A stretch of DNA of 64,000 bases from Pseudomonas sp. MTM4. Lineage in GTDB: Bacteria; Pseudomonadota; Gammaproteobacteria; Pseudomonadales; Pseudomonadaceae. The stretch is from assembly GCF_019355055.1 (NCBI RefSeq), contig NZ_CP048411.1, positions 3,747,501 through 3,811,500 on the forward strand. The letters run 5' to 3'. The notes under the pieces are model-generated. The model searched no databases. It saw only the letters and a program-made list of their open reading frames with translations, and was not told the origin of the DNA. Positions 53,197 to 61,984 of this stretch are shown here, in pieces (the stretch's first letter is position 1; every line of letters begins with the position of its first letter). The position numbers and the translations under genes are program-made.

Positions 53197-53748
53197 ATGC
53201 AGCTGGATCATGCGACAGGCTGGTGCCGAGGCATTCGCCATTGCCCCTCGCCCAATTTCAACAAGCGCCCGGATGACGAGATTTCATTACTGGTCATCCA
53301 CAACATCAGCCTGCCGCCGGGTTGCTTCGGGACCGGCAAGGTCCAGCAGTTCTTTCAGAATTGCCTGCCCACCGACGAACATCCCTTCTTCGAAGAAATC
53401 GCCACCTTGCAGGTCTCTGCGCATTTCCTCATCGAGCGTGATGGTGCGATCACCCAGTTCGTCTCCTGCCTGGATCGCGCCTGGCACGCCGGAATTTCCT
53501 GCTTCGATGGACGAGAAAGCTGCAACGACTTCTCCCTTGGTATCGAGCTGGAAGGCACCGATGACGTGCCCTTCAGTGAGGCCCAGTACGACAGCCTGAT
53601 CCGCCTTTGCCTCCTGCTGCAGCAGGCATATCCGGCGATCACGCCGGAGCGGGTTCGCGGTCACAGCGACATCGCACCGGGCCGCAAGACCGACCCCGGC
53701 CCGGCATTCGACTGGCTGCGCCTGCGCGCGGCCTCGATCGTGGCCTGA
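53197..53748 (+). CDS. ampD: 1,6-anhydro-N-acetylmuramyl-L-alanine amidase AmpD
   Basis: Cytoplasmic zinc amidase that strips the peptide from anhydro-muropeptides in wall recycling and so keeps AmpC beta-lactamase uninduced. The zinc ligands are H35 (VIHNIS), H156 and D166 (RGHSDIAPGRKTDPG); E118 lies in GIELEGTDD. It has 183 residues, normal. It is followed by ampE after 22 bp, the standard pair. No ampC or ampR is in the window. Confidence 0.96.
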   Translation: MQLDHATGWCRGIRHCPSPNFNKRPDDEISLLVIHNISLPPGCFGTGKVQQFFQNCLPTDEHPFFEEIATLQVSAHFLIERDGAITQFVSCLDRAWHAGISCFDGRESCNDFSLGIELEGTDDVPFSEAQYDSLIRLCLLLQQAYPAITPERVRGHSDIAPGRKTDPGPAFDWLRLRAASIVA

Positions 53749-53770
53749 GAGCCTCGCATAGGATTCGATA

Positions 53771-54607
53771 ATGATTTTTCTCGTGGTGCTGCTGGTTCTG
53801 CTCATCGACAAACTCACCGATTGGCGACGTGATGTGCAGCACGACGGCCCGTGGCTGCAGCTGCTGCGGCGAGTCGAAGGGCGCGCGGACATGGCGTCCA
53901 GACCATGGCTGAGTCTTTCGCTGTTGGTACTGCTGCCGGTGCTGGTGCTCGGCTTGTTACTGATGGCACTCAAGCCGCTGGCCTACGGCTGGCTCAGTTT
54001 GCCGCTGCATCTGCTGGTGCTGCTCTACAGCCTGGGACGAGGGCAGGGCAAGCGTGAATTCGGAGCATTCCGCGACGCCTGGCGCCGGGGAGATGTCAAC
54101 GCCGCCGCGCTGGTGGCCGAGCGTGATCTGGGCCTCAGCGCGCCGGATGCGCCGAGCCTGTTGCGCGCCGTGGAGGCGCAGCTGCTCTGGCGCAGTCATC
54201 AGGGCTTCTTTGCGGTGATCTTCTGGTATGTGCTGCTTGGTCCCATGGCCGCGCTGGCCTACCGGCTGCTTGCGCTGACGATCGAGCACACCGGGAGCGA
54301 AGCCATGCGCGAGCGGGCGGGGCAGCTGCGACACGCCTTCGACTGGCTGCCGGTGCGGCTTCTGCTGGTCAGCTTCGGACTGGTCGGTAACTTCGTCGCA
54401 ATGAATCGCGCCCTGCTGCAGGATCTGCTGCGTTGGGAAACGCCCGCCCCGCAGCTGCTGACCGACATCGGTCCGGCTGCGGCGGATCTGCGCGAGCCGT
54501 ATGAAGGCGAGGCGGGTATCTCACGGCTGGACGGCCTTGCCGCGCTGTTGGTGAGAACCCGCATGCTCTGGTATGCGGCCATCGCGCTCTGGACGCTCTT
54601 TCTCTAG
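53771..54607 (+). CDS. ampE: Regulatory signalling modulator protein AmpE
   Basis: Inner-membrane protein of 278 residues encoded with AmpD. It has an N-terminal hydrophobic segment (1-15), transmembrane helices at about 48-68, 70-92, 145-165 and 258-277, and the CobD/AmpE-type cytoplasmic region between. Its exact biochemical role is not established; deletion studies in other species give weak effects on beta-lactamase regulation. The ATG at 53771 begins MIFLVVLLVLLIDKLTDWR, like relatives. Confidence 0.92.
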   Translation: MIFLVVLLVLLIDKLTDWRRDVQHDGPWLQLLRRVEGRADMASRPWLSLSLLVLLPVLVLGLLLMALKPLAYGWLSLPLHLLVLLYSLGRGQGKREFGAFRDAWRRGDVNAAALVAERDLGLSAPDAPSLLRAVEAQLLWRSHQGFFAVIFWYVLLGPMAALAYRLLALTIEHTGSEAMRERAGQLRHAFDWLPVRLLLVSFGLVGNFVAMNRALLQDLLRWETPAPQLLTDIGPAAADLREPYEGEAGISRLDGLAALLVRTRMLWYAAIALWTLFL

Positions 54608-54844
54608 CCGCCCAGCACAATCGTATCGGGCGCCGCGCCGCCTCAGCCCGTCGTCCGGCGCTCTGCATAAGCGCCGTGGATAGGCCGGAATTGGCGGGCC
54701 TTCTGCCGCTTGTCGCGCCATCACTCTGCCATTACCTTAAGTTACATAACCTGTGACCGATATCCCGTATAAGTTCCTCACACTCTGACGAGCCCTGCTG
54801 CAGCCTCGATGCTGTTGGCAACAATAAAAATTGGGAGACGTCTT

Positions 54845-56875
54845 TTGAAAGGTCTTTTGTATCCCGCCATCGCGTTGATGAATCGCCTGAGCTTCGGCAT
54901 GAAGTTCAGCCTGATCAGCGTGCTTTTCTTCGTCCCCATGCTGCTCACCAATTTTTACCTGGTGCGCGACTCCTATCGGGAATTCGAGGGCACCCGCACC
55001 GAACTGCAGAGCCTTGAGTTGCTGGGTACGGCATTGCAGCTGCGCCGCGAGATGGAAGACTGGAAAGACTTGGTGGAAATCGAGGGCATCATTGGCCAGA
55101 CCGGCGAGGTGCAGGCGCTGGTGACCCGATTGGCGGATGCCGAACGAGGATTGTCCGCGCGGATGCAAAGCCTGACGCCGGTCAGCGATAATCCTGAACA
55201 GGTGGCCGAATTCAATACCCGCCGGGACGACCTCGATGCCGCCCTGCGCGAGGCGCAGGCGCAGCAATCCCTGCAAACCAAGGTCGCCATGGCGCGTGCG
55301 CTGTTGGGCAAGGCTCAGGTGATGATCAAGCTGATCGCCAGCCAGTCGGGTCTGAGCCAGGACAGCCAGCGCGATGTTCGGATGCTGGCGGAGCTACTGA
55401 CCTCGGTCACGCCCTCGATCACCGCCATTCTCGGCGAGGGGCGAGCGGTCGGCTCCTACACCTTTGGCCAGGGCTATCTGAACTCCGACGCCAGCAACAA
55501 GTTGGACGAACTTCTCCTGGAGCTGGAGAAGCAACAGGCTCAATACGGCGCTCAGCTACAGGACGTATTGGCCAGTAGCGGCTCTGCGCAGCGCCAGCTC
55601 GACAGCCACACCGCCGCCAGTCGCGACTCTCTGAAGATCAGCAGCGATATATTCCAGGACCAGGTGATCATGGCTGAAGCGCTGGATCAGCCATGGGACG
55701 CGTTCTATGACCTGATCAGCGCCGAGATGGCCAAGACCTACGCGCTCAACGACGCGATTCTGGGCTTCCTCGACGAACAACTCGAACAGCGTCTGGAGCA
55801 GAAGCGCCTGCTCATGACCCTGTTGCTGGCCGCGCTGGTGCTGGTGTTCGTGCTTGTGGTGTATCTCTACAGCGCGTTCTACATGTCCACTCGCGCGACG
55901 TTGAAGAGCCTCGGTGCAACCATGGACCGCGTCGCCGCCGGTGACATGACCGCGCGTTTCAATGTGCAAAGCCGCGATGAGCTGGGCGAGCTGGGCCAGG
56001 TATTCAACGAGACCGTGGCCAAGATCCGTGAGTTGATCGAACGGGTCGGTCAGACGGTCGGCGAGGTGGAGCGTCAGGCTTCGCGCGTCGAAACCGTCTC
56101 TGGCGAAAGCAATCAGACGGTGTCCGAACAGCGCGGGCAGATCGAGCAGGTCGCCACCGCGATGAATCAGATGTCAGCGACCGCGCAGGGCGTTGCGTCC
56201 AGTGCCGAGGCCGCTGTTGGTAGCGCGCAGAGCGTCAATGAAGAAACGGTGAGCGGGCGCAGCCTGGTCGAAGCGCAGGTCGGCGGCATCGAGCGACTGG
56301 CCGCGGAGATCGAGCAGTCGGTCAACGTAATCAATCAGCTGGCCAGCGACAGCAAGGCCATTAGCCAGGTGCTGGACGTCATCAAAGGTGTCGCCGAGCA
56401 GACCAATCTTCTGGCGCTCAACGCCGCGATCGAAGCGGCGCGCGCCGGCGAGCAGGGACGTGGTTTCGCGGTGGTCGCCGACGAAGTGCGCAACCTGGCC
56501 AGACGCACCCAGCAGTCCACCGAAGAAATCGAGCAGATGATTGCGCGACTTCAGGGCGGTGTCGGCGCTGCGGTGAAGACCATGCATGCCAGCCATTCGA
56601 TGGCCGATGCGACAGTCAATCAGTCGGCCCAGGTTCGTCAGGCGCTGGAAAACATTCTCGGTGCGGTCGGCGTCATCGTCGATCAGAACCAGCAGATCGC
56701 CGCGGCTGCGGAGGAGCAAACCGCCGTCGCGCACGATATCGATCGCAACATCGTCGCGATCAACGAAGCCGGGCAGCGTACCGCCGAAGGCGCTGGGCAT
56801 ACCGAGCAAGCCAGCCGCGAGCTCAGCGCACTGGTTGGTCGGTTGCAGCAACTCATTGGCGCGTTCCGCGTATAG
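54845..56875 (+). CDS. Methyl-accepting chemotaxis protein next to ampDE
   Basis: A 676-residue chemoreceptor. It has a transmembrane helix at about 18-38, a helical periplasmic domain (about 40-320), a second helix (about 321-345), HAMP (about 346-400) and a signalling domain with the hairpin tip [26 protein letters not shown]. The ligand is unknown. The position after ampE matches P. aeruginosa PA4520. I chose TTG at 54845 ([18 protein letters not shown]), 8 bp after GGGAGA, rather than 54809, which would put 12 odd residues in front. It converges with tatD after 2 bp. Confidence 0.88.
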   Translation: MKGLLYPAIALMNRLSFGMKFSLISVLFFVPMLLTNFYLVRDSYREFEGTRTELQSLELLGTALQLRREMEDWKDLVEIEGIIGQTGEVQALVTRLADAERGLSARMQSLTPVSDNPEQVAEFNTRRDDLDAALREAQAQQSLQTKVAMARALLGKAQVMIKLIASQSGLSQDSQRDVRMLAELLTSVTPSITAILGEGRAVGSYTFGQGYLNSDASNKLDELLLELEKQQAQYGAQLQDVLASSGSAQRQLDSHTAASRDSLKISSDIFQDQVIMAEALDQPWDAFYDLISAEMAKTYALNDAILGFLDEQLEQRLEQKRLLMTLLLAALVLVFVLVVYLYSAFYMSTRATLKSLGATMDRVAAGDMTARFNVQSRDELGELGQVFNETVAKIRELIERVGQTVGEVERQASRVETVSGESNQTVSEQRGQIEQVATAMNQMSATAQGVASSAEAAVGSAQSVNEETVSGRSLVEAQVGGIERLAAEIEQSVNVINQLASDSKAISQVLDVIKGVAEQTNLLALNAAIEAARAGEQGRGFAVVADEVRNLARRTQQSTEEIEQMIARLQGGVGAAVKTMHASHSMADATVNQSAQVRQALENILGAVGVIVDQNQQIAAAAEEQTAVAHDIDRNIVAINEAGQRTAEGAGHTEQASRELSALVGRLQQLIGAFRV

Positions 56876-56877
56876 GC

Positions 56878-57657
56878 TCAGCGCCAGCCGAACAGCTCGC
56901 AGCTGTTGCGATAGCTGGCCTCGGCCAACTCTTCGGGGGTGATGCCGCGAAGTTCCGCCAGCTCGCGGCAGATGTCCGGGAGGAATTCCGGGCTGTTGCG
57001 CTGCCCGGCATGGCTGTGGGGTGTGATGTCGGGCGCATCGGTTTCCAGCACGATGCTGTCCAGCGGTAGCTGCTGCAGCACGCGATGCATGCGGTGTGCT
57101 TGCGGCCAGGTGCCGGCGCCGCCCAGGCCGAGCTTGTAGCCGAGCTTGATGTACTCGCGGGCTTCTTCCCAGCTGCCACTGAAAGCATGGGCGATACCGG
57201 CGCGCTTCAGCTTGCGCTGCTTCAGCGTCGCGATCATCGCTGCATGCGCGCGGCGTACGTGCAGCAGTACCGGCAGCTCGAACTCGCCCGCCAGGTCCAG
57301 CTGGGCTTCGAGAATGTGCTGCTGCCTCTCCTTGTCCGGATCCTCGATGTAATAGTCCAGGCCGATCTCACCGATGGCGCAGAGCTTTTCTTCCCCTTGC
57401 AGACGTTGCAGCCAATCGCGCAACTCGTCCATGTGCTCCGGTCGATGATCCTGAAGAAAGACCGGATGCAGGCCCAGCGCGGCGTACACGGCGGGCTCGT
57501 CCAGCGCCATTTGCCAGACCCTCTTCCAGTTGGCCTGATGCACGCCGAGCACCAGCACGCGCTCGACGCCCACACGGGCGCAGCGGGCCAGCACCTCGCT
57601 GCGGTCGGTGTCGAAGGGGTCGAAGTCAAGGTGCGTGTGGGTGTCGATCAGGCGCAC
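56878..57657 (-). CDS. TatD family metal-dependent hydrolase
   Basis: Two-metal TIM-barrel hydrolase; E. coli TatD has 3'-5' DNase activity linked to repair of oxidative damage. The metal site starts with H7 and H9 in LIDTHTHLDFD; E in AIGEIGLDYY near 93, HVRRAH near 128, HAFSG near 153 and ETDAPDITPH near 203 follow. I chose GTG at 57657 because AAGGAGA lies 8 bp upstream, giving 259 residues; the ATG at 57681 has no ribosome-binding site. Which TatD paralogue this is cannot be decided from sequence alone. Confidence 0.92.
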   Translation of the reverse strand: MRLIDTHTHLDFDPFDTDRSEVLARCARVGVERVLVLGVHQANWKRVWQMALDEPAVYAALGLHPVFLQDHRPEHMDELRDWLQRLQGEEKLCAIGEIGLDYYIEDPDKERQQHILEAQLDLAGEFELPVLLHVRRAHAAMIATLKQRKLKRAGIAHAFSGSWEEAREYIKLGYKLGLGGAGTWPQAHRMHRVLQQLPLDSIVLETDAPDITPHSHAGQRNSPEFLPDICRELAELRGITPEELAEASYRNSCELFGWR

Positions 57658-57695
57658 GGCGGGCGTCTCCTTTCGTGGCATCGGGTCATAGGCGC

Positions 57696-57938
57696 TCAGC
57701 GCTTTTCCTCTTCGATCTGAATGTCGCTGACGCCCAGCTCGGCCATGCGGCTGTGCTCGCTGGCGCGCTCCGGAATCTCCCAAGGGGCGTCGGTGGCTGC
57801 GCGCGGTTCCCTGACGTGGTGCAGAAGAATCTCCAGCTCGGCCTGCCCGATGGCGGGCTCCTCGAAGGCGTCCAGCGTCAGCGACGCCGGGTTGCCATTG
57901 ATCAGGTAATGGATACGGTAGCGTTTCAGTTCGGTCAT
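57696..57938 (-). CDS. Small conserved protein of unknown function
   Basis: An 80-residue acidic protein, MTELKRYRIHYLINGNPASL at the start, likely beta-rich at the N-terminus (YRIHYLING, SLTLDAFEEP), then helical and ending in a charged IQIEEEKR tail. I do not recognise a named family. It lies between ada and tatD on the same strand, with a good ATG at 57938, and its codon use and lack of stops support a real gene. Confidence 0.7.
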   Translation of the reverse strand: MTELKRYRIHYLINGNPASLTLDAFEEPAIGQAELEILLHHVREPRAATDAPWEIPERASEHSRMAELGVSDIQIEEEKR

Positions 57939-57988
57939 GGCGGCGGCTCTTTTCCGGTGGCGTGGAATATCCGACCGCCAGATCGCCG

Positions 57989-59026
57989 TCAGGCTCCCGA
58001 TTCTCCTCGCTCCGATTCGAGCAGAGCGGTCTTGCGCTCGATGCCCCAGCGGTAACCGGTCAGCGCCTGGTTGGCCCCGACGACGCGGTGGCACGGAACC
58101 AGCAGCCCGATCGAATTACTGGCGCAGGCTCGGGCGACGGCGCGCGCATGGGTGCCCAGGCTCGCGGCGAGTTCGCCGTAACGGCGAGTCTCGCCGGCCG
58201 GAATGTCCTGCAAGGCCTGCCAGACGCGTTGCTGAAATGCCGTGCCGCGTAAGTCCAGCGGCAACAGCGCGGCGCGGGTTGGCTCTTGCAACTGCTCCAG
58301 GATCGAGCGCAGCCACTCGCCGAGCCCGGCCTGGTCGCATATCAATTCCGCCGCGGCGAAGCGGGATTGAAGCTCGTCGAGCAGAGCCTGCTCCTCATCG
58401 CCGAACAACAGGGCACAGATGCCCTTGTCGCTGGCAGCGACCAGCAACAATCCCAGGGGGCACGGACTGATTGCATAACGCAGAGCTTCGCCGGCGCCCT
58501 TGCGCCGGCGCTGTGCCGGGCTGAGCGCGGCAATGTTCTGATAGGCGCCGCGTGTGCTGCCATAGCCTGACTCCAGCGCCGCGCCGAGTACCGATTCGGC
58601 GCCCGGAAGCTGCGCCTCCAACCGCTCGCGTCGGCGTGCCGCCGCCCATGCGTGGGGCGTAAGGCCGGTTCGGGCCTTGAATGCGCGGGCCAGGTGCGAG
58701 GTGGACAGGCCGATGCGGGCGGCCAGCCGGTCCAGCGTCATCGGCTCGGGATTTTCATCGAGCAGACGGCAGGCGGCGATTACCAGTGCATCCAGCTGCT
58801 CGGTCGGGCTCTGGCCATGCGGCGCGCAGCGCTTGCATGCGCGATAGCCGGCGGCTTCAGCGTTGGCTGAATTGCTGAAGAAACTGACGCCGTCTCGCCG
58901 GGGGCGACGCGCCGGGCAGCTTGGGCGGCAGAAGATGCCAGTCGAGCGTACGGCGAACACGAAGCGGCCATCGAAGTCTGCGTCGCGTTCGCAGAGGGCT
59001 TGCCAGCAGCGGTCGAAATCGATCAT
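57989..59026 (-). CDS. ada: Bifunctional Ada: methylphosphotriester sensor and O6-methylguanine methyltransferase
   Basis: Repairs alkylated DNA and activates the adaptive response. The N-terminal zinc domain has C33, C37, C64 and C67 (C33 is the likely methyl acceptor from phosphotriesters), followed by an AraC-type helix-turn-helix (about 95-170) and a C-terminal methyltransferase domain with C312 in PCHRVVGANQALTGYRWG. It has 345 residues, close to E. coli Ada (354). Full two-domain architecture suggests it regulates its own gene and alkylation-repair genes elsewhere; no alkB or alkA is adjacent. Confidence 0.95.
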   Translation of the reverse strand: MIDFDRCWQALCERDADFDGRFVFAVRSTGIFCRPSCPARRPRRDGVSFFSNSANAEAAGYRACKRCAPHGQSPTEQLDALVIAACRLLDENPEPMTLDRLAARIGLSTSHLARAFKARTGLTPHAWAAARRRERLEAQLPGAESVLGAALESGYGSTRGAYQNIAALSPAQRRRKGAGEALRYAISPCPLGLLLVAASDKGICALLFGDEEQALLDELQSRFAAAELICDQAGLGEWLRSILEQLQEPTRAALLPLDLRGTAFQQRVWQALQDIPAGETRRYGELAASLGTHARAVARACASNSIGLLVPCHRVVGANQALTGYRWGIERKTALLESERGESGA

Positions 59027-59184
59027 TGCGCGGCTCCTTGGGTAGTCGTGTTCGATTGTCCGTCCTGCTCGCCTGCGATGCCAATCCGCAATGCGCTTTC
59101 AAACTTGCTAGCGAGCATGGAAGCGTGCTGACGATTACCGTAACCTGCAGGCCTGCATAGTCGAATAGGGTCTGTAAGCCACTG

Positions 59185-60075
59185 ATGAAAACGCCAAAAC
59201 GACTCGAGCCGCTGGTCGAGGATGGGCTGATCGACGAAGTGCTGCGGCCGCTGATGAGCGGCAAGGAAGCAGCTGTATATGTGGTGCGCTGCGGTGAAGA
59301 GCTGCGTTGCGCGAAGGTGTACAAAGAAGCCAACAACCGCAGTTTTCGTCAGGCGGTGAAGTACCAGGAAGGTCGCAAGGTACGCAGCAGCCGCGACGCC
59401 CGAGCCATGGCCAAGGGCTCCAAGCACGGGCGCAAGGAAAAGGAAGAGAACTGGCAGAACGCCGAAGTGGCGGCATTGTTCCGTCTGGCCGATGCTGGCG
59501 TACGCGTACCCAAGCCGTATGACTTTCTCGACGGCGTCCTGTTGATGGAAATGATCTCTGGCGAGGATGGCGATGCCGCACCACGGCTCAACGACGTTGA
59601 TCTACACCCCGACGATGCCCGCGAATTTCATGCCTTCATGATCGGCGAGGTGGTGAAGATGCTCTGCGCCGGTCTGGTGCATGGCGACCTGTCCGAGTTC
59701 AACGTGCTACTCGACGAGTACGGCCCGGTCATCATTGACCTGCCGCAGGCGGTCGACGCGGCAGGGAATAACCATGCGTTCGAGATGCTCGAGCGCGACG
59801 TCGGCAACATGTCGGCGTACTTCGGGCAGTTCGCGCCGGAGCTCAAGTTCACCCGTTATGCCAAGGAAATGTGGGCGCTGTATGAGGACGGCAAGCTGAC
59901 GCCGGATACCGAGCTGACCGGTGAATTTGCTGAGCCGGAGGATGCTGCTGACTTGGATGCGGTGATGCGTGAGATTAAAGCTACTTTGGCCGAACAGGCG
60001 CGTAAGGAAGCGTTGCGCAATGCGACGGATGAACCCGGCGACGAGCCGCCGACGCCGCCGTGGATGCGGGGGTGA
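59185..60075 (+). CDS. RIO-type serine protein kinase
   Basis: A 296-residue RIO1-like kinase. It has a glycine-poor ATP loop MSGKEAAVYVV, catalytic lysine K44 (AKVYK), a basic insert (KVRSSRDARAMAKGSKHGRK), catalytic loop HGDLSEFN with D168 and N173, and metal-binding D185 in IDLPQA. RIO kinases are best known from archaea and eukaryotes in ribosome maturation; bacterial forms are widespread in proteobacteria with no settled substrate. The gene stands alone between ada and the efflux operon. Confidence 0.9.
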   Translation: MKTPKRLEPLVEDGLIDEVLRPLMSGKEAAVYVVRCGEELRCAKVYKEANNRSFRQAVKYQEGRKVRSSRDARAMAKGSKHGRKEKEENWQNAEVAALFRLADAGVRVPKPYDFLDGVLLMEMISGEDGDAAPRLNDVDLHPDDAREFHAFMIGEVVKMLCAGLVHGDLSEFNVLLDEYGPVIIDLPQAVDAAGNNHAFEMLERDVGNMSAYFGQFAPELKFTRYAKEMWALYEDGKLTPDTELTGEFAEPEDAADLDAVMREIKATLAEQARKEALRNATDEPGDEPPTPPWMRG

Positions 60076-60118
60076 TGGCTTGTTGAGTCGCGACTTGTTT
60101 GTCGAGTCGCTTGATGGT

Positions 60119-60356
60119 CGGGTTTCGCCCTGCTGGGCGAGTGAGAGATCATAAAATCCTTGCTTTGGCTTTTTGGCCCGATGCACGAACCATCAGGCAA
60201 CACCAACCGCCCCTTTCAGAAGGGTGAGCGGCGATGGAGCGAACGAACCCCGGCGCAGCCGGGGCCGTATGCAGGGGCAAGCGTTTTTGGTTACTTTTTT
60301 CGGGGCCGACCATCCGGCGTTTGGAAAAAGTGACTCGCCCAGCAGGGCGAAACCCG
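60119..60356. repeat. Element bounded by perfect 24-bp inverted repeats
   Basis: The 24 bp at 60119-60142 (CGGGTTTCGCCC, TGCT, GGGCGAGT) recur as an exact reverse complement at 60333-60356, and similarity continues about 18 bp further outward. Each arm contains its own hairpin (TCGCCC / GGGCGA). Inside are CCCCGG / CCGGGG pairing and TTTTTGGTTACTTTTTTC. It resembles a non-coding dispersed sequence I know from pseudomonad genomes. No gene is present; short open frames here are not credible. Confidence 0.8.
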
Positions 60357-60394
60357 CGCATCAAACCGCTCGATAATCGATTTGAAATAAAAGT

Positions 60395-60448
60395 TGGATC
60401 GTACCCACGCTCCCGCGCGGGCACGGCGCTTCGGGACGCTTTGCGTCC
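60395..60448. repeat. Second dispersed-type repeat with hairpin (DUF1534-like shadow)
   Basis: CGTACCCACGCTCCCGCGCG continues into GGACGC (60434-60439), TTT, GCGTCC (60443-60448). This CACGCTCC / GGGACGCTTTGCGTCC pattern is a common pseudomonad intergenic repeat, whose translation yields spurious small proteins. The remainder up to 60502 holds nothing else. Confidence 0.55.
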
Positions 60449-60502
60449 AAGACGCCGGAGCGCCTGGCGCCACCAGACCCACTCGCGTTCGGCGGGCTAA
60501 CT

Positions 60503-61984
60503 CTACTGGCCTGACGTCTCGGCGTCCGTCCCAGCTCCGAGCGCATTCGGATCCATCTCCCAGCCGCCACCCAGCGCCACGAACAGCGCGACCTGCGCTG
60601 TCGCCAGAGCAGTACGGCCTTGCAGGGCTTGCTGCCTCGCCTGCAGCGAGCCGCGTTGGGCATCGAGTACTTCGTTGAGATTCGCCTCGCCCAATCGATA
60701 GCTCTTCTGCGCGAGCTCGTAGGCGTACTGGCGATGGCGCAGGGTGTTACGCAGCGAATTCAGGCGGCGTTGCTGCCCGTCGATGCGTACCAATGATCGT
60801 TCTACCTCTTCCAACGCCTCGGCCAGGGCCTGTTGAAAACCAAGATACGTGCTTTCACCCTCGACATCGGCCAGTTCGATGGCTGCGCCGCGTCGCCGGT
60901 AATCGAGGAAGGGCAGGCCAAAGGTTGCGCCTAGGCGGGCAAAGTTGGAAGCGCTGGAAATGGCATCCCCCAGCGCGAGCCCTGAACGGCCTACGGCAGC
61001 CTGCAGGGCCAGCGTCGGAAACAGGTCGCGGCGAGCGGCTAGCGACTGCAGTTGTGCGGCCTCCAATTGCGCGGCTTCGGCGATCAGATCCGGGCGTCTG
61101 CGCAGCAGGTCCAGCGGTTGCCCCGGCGGAATGGGCTGGCCTGCCAGCGGCACTTCGGTCGACGTCGTGAGCTGTCGCGCGATGCTGCCTGGTGGTTCGG
61201 CGAGTAGCGTATCCAATGCCAGTCGCGCTTCGGCCAGGTTGATGTCCAGTTCATCGAGATCGGCCTCCAGCGAAGCCCGTTCGGCAGCGCTGGCTTCGAC
61301 ATCCAGACGGGTGACCTCGCCGGCCTCGAACAGCGTGCGGGCGATACGCTCAAGTTCCGCAGCCAATTCGATGCCTTCGACCAGCAACGCCCGCTGGCCT
61401 TCCAGCGCGCGCAGTTGCATATAGCCTTGCGCCGTATTCGAGGCAACCGCCAGCCGAGCGGCGATGGCCTGGGCCTGGGCCGAGCGAATCTGCTGCCGTG
61501 CACTGTCGGTCCGCGCGCGCGTGGCGCCGAAGATATCCAGCTCCCAGGTGGCCTGTAGCGCCAGTTCCCAGCTGTCGAAGGTGATCACGTCGTCATCCGG
61601 GACGAACTCGCCGATGGGGCTGTCGGGGTCTTGCTCGTTGTTGTTTTCGATCCATTGACGGCTAACCGAACCTGGCAGATCGAAGGATGGGAACAGCCCT
61701 GCGCGGGCCTGACGCAACTGCGCCCGCGCGGTGTCGACGCGCAGCATCGCCAGACGGATGTCGCGGTTGTTTTCCAATGCCCGGTGCACCAGCTGGGTCA
61801 ACGCCGGATCCTCGAATTGCCGCCACCAGTCGGCGAGCGCCTCAGCGTCTGCCGGTTGCTCGCGCACCGCATGAAACCAGGATTCCGGCACATCGGGCTC
61901 GGGCCGCTCCGGCACGCTGGAGCAGGCGCCGAGCGCCAATGCCAATGCGCAGATCAGGGGCGTGCGAGGCAATCGGCGCGGCAT
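60503..61984 (-). CDS. RND efflux outer membrane factor, NodT/OprM-type lipoprotein
   Basis: Outer-membrane channel of a tripartite efflux system, 493 residues. A signal peptide with lipobox LGAC places the lipidated cysteine at C21, and two OEP repeats (about 65-255 and 275-465) contribute the helical barrel and beta strands (RDIRLAMLRVDTARAQLRQARAGLFPS; YELAQKSYRLGEANLNEVLDAQR). I chose the ATG at 61984, which overlaps the pump stop codon by 1 bp (shared A) in ATGA style, so the two are co-translated. The substrate range is unknown. Confidence 0.93.
   Translation of the reverse strand: MPRRLPRTPLICALALALGACSSVPERPEPDVPESWFHAVREQPADAEALADWWRQFEDPALTQLVHRALENNRDIRLAMLRVDTARAQLRQARAGLFPSFDLPGSVSRQWIENNNEQDPDSPIGEFVPDDDVITFDSWELALQATWELDIFGATRARTDSARQQIRSAQAQAIAARLAVASNTAQGYMQLRALEGQRALLVEGIELAAELERIARTLFEAGEVTRLDVEASAAERASLEADLDELDINLAEARLALDTLLAEPPGSIARQLTTSTEVPLAGQPIPPGQPLDLLRRRPDLIAEAAQLEAAQLQSLAARRDLFPTLALQAAVGRSGLALGDAISSASNFARLGATFGLPFLDYRRRGAAIELADVEGESTYLGFQQALAEALEEVERSLVRIDGQQRRLNSLRNTLRHRQYAYELAQKSYRLGEANLNEVLDAQRGSLQARQQALQGRTALATAQVALFVALGGGWEMDPNALGAGTDAETSGQ

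Noticed and set aside
53197..54607. A beta-lactamase regulatory locus
   Set aside because: ampD and ampE are present, but no ampR or ampC lies nearby; these are wall-recycling housekeeping genes.
60149..60500. Several small open frames in the gap before the efflux genes
   Set aside because: They lie in dispersed repeat sequence and overlap one another on both strands; typical over-prediction.
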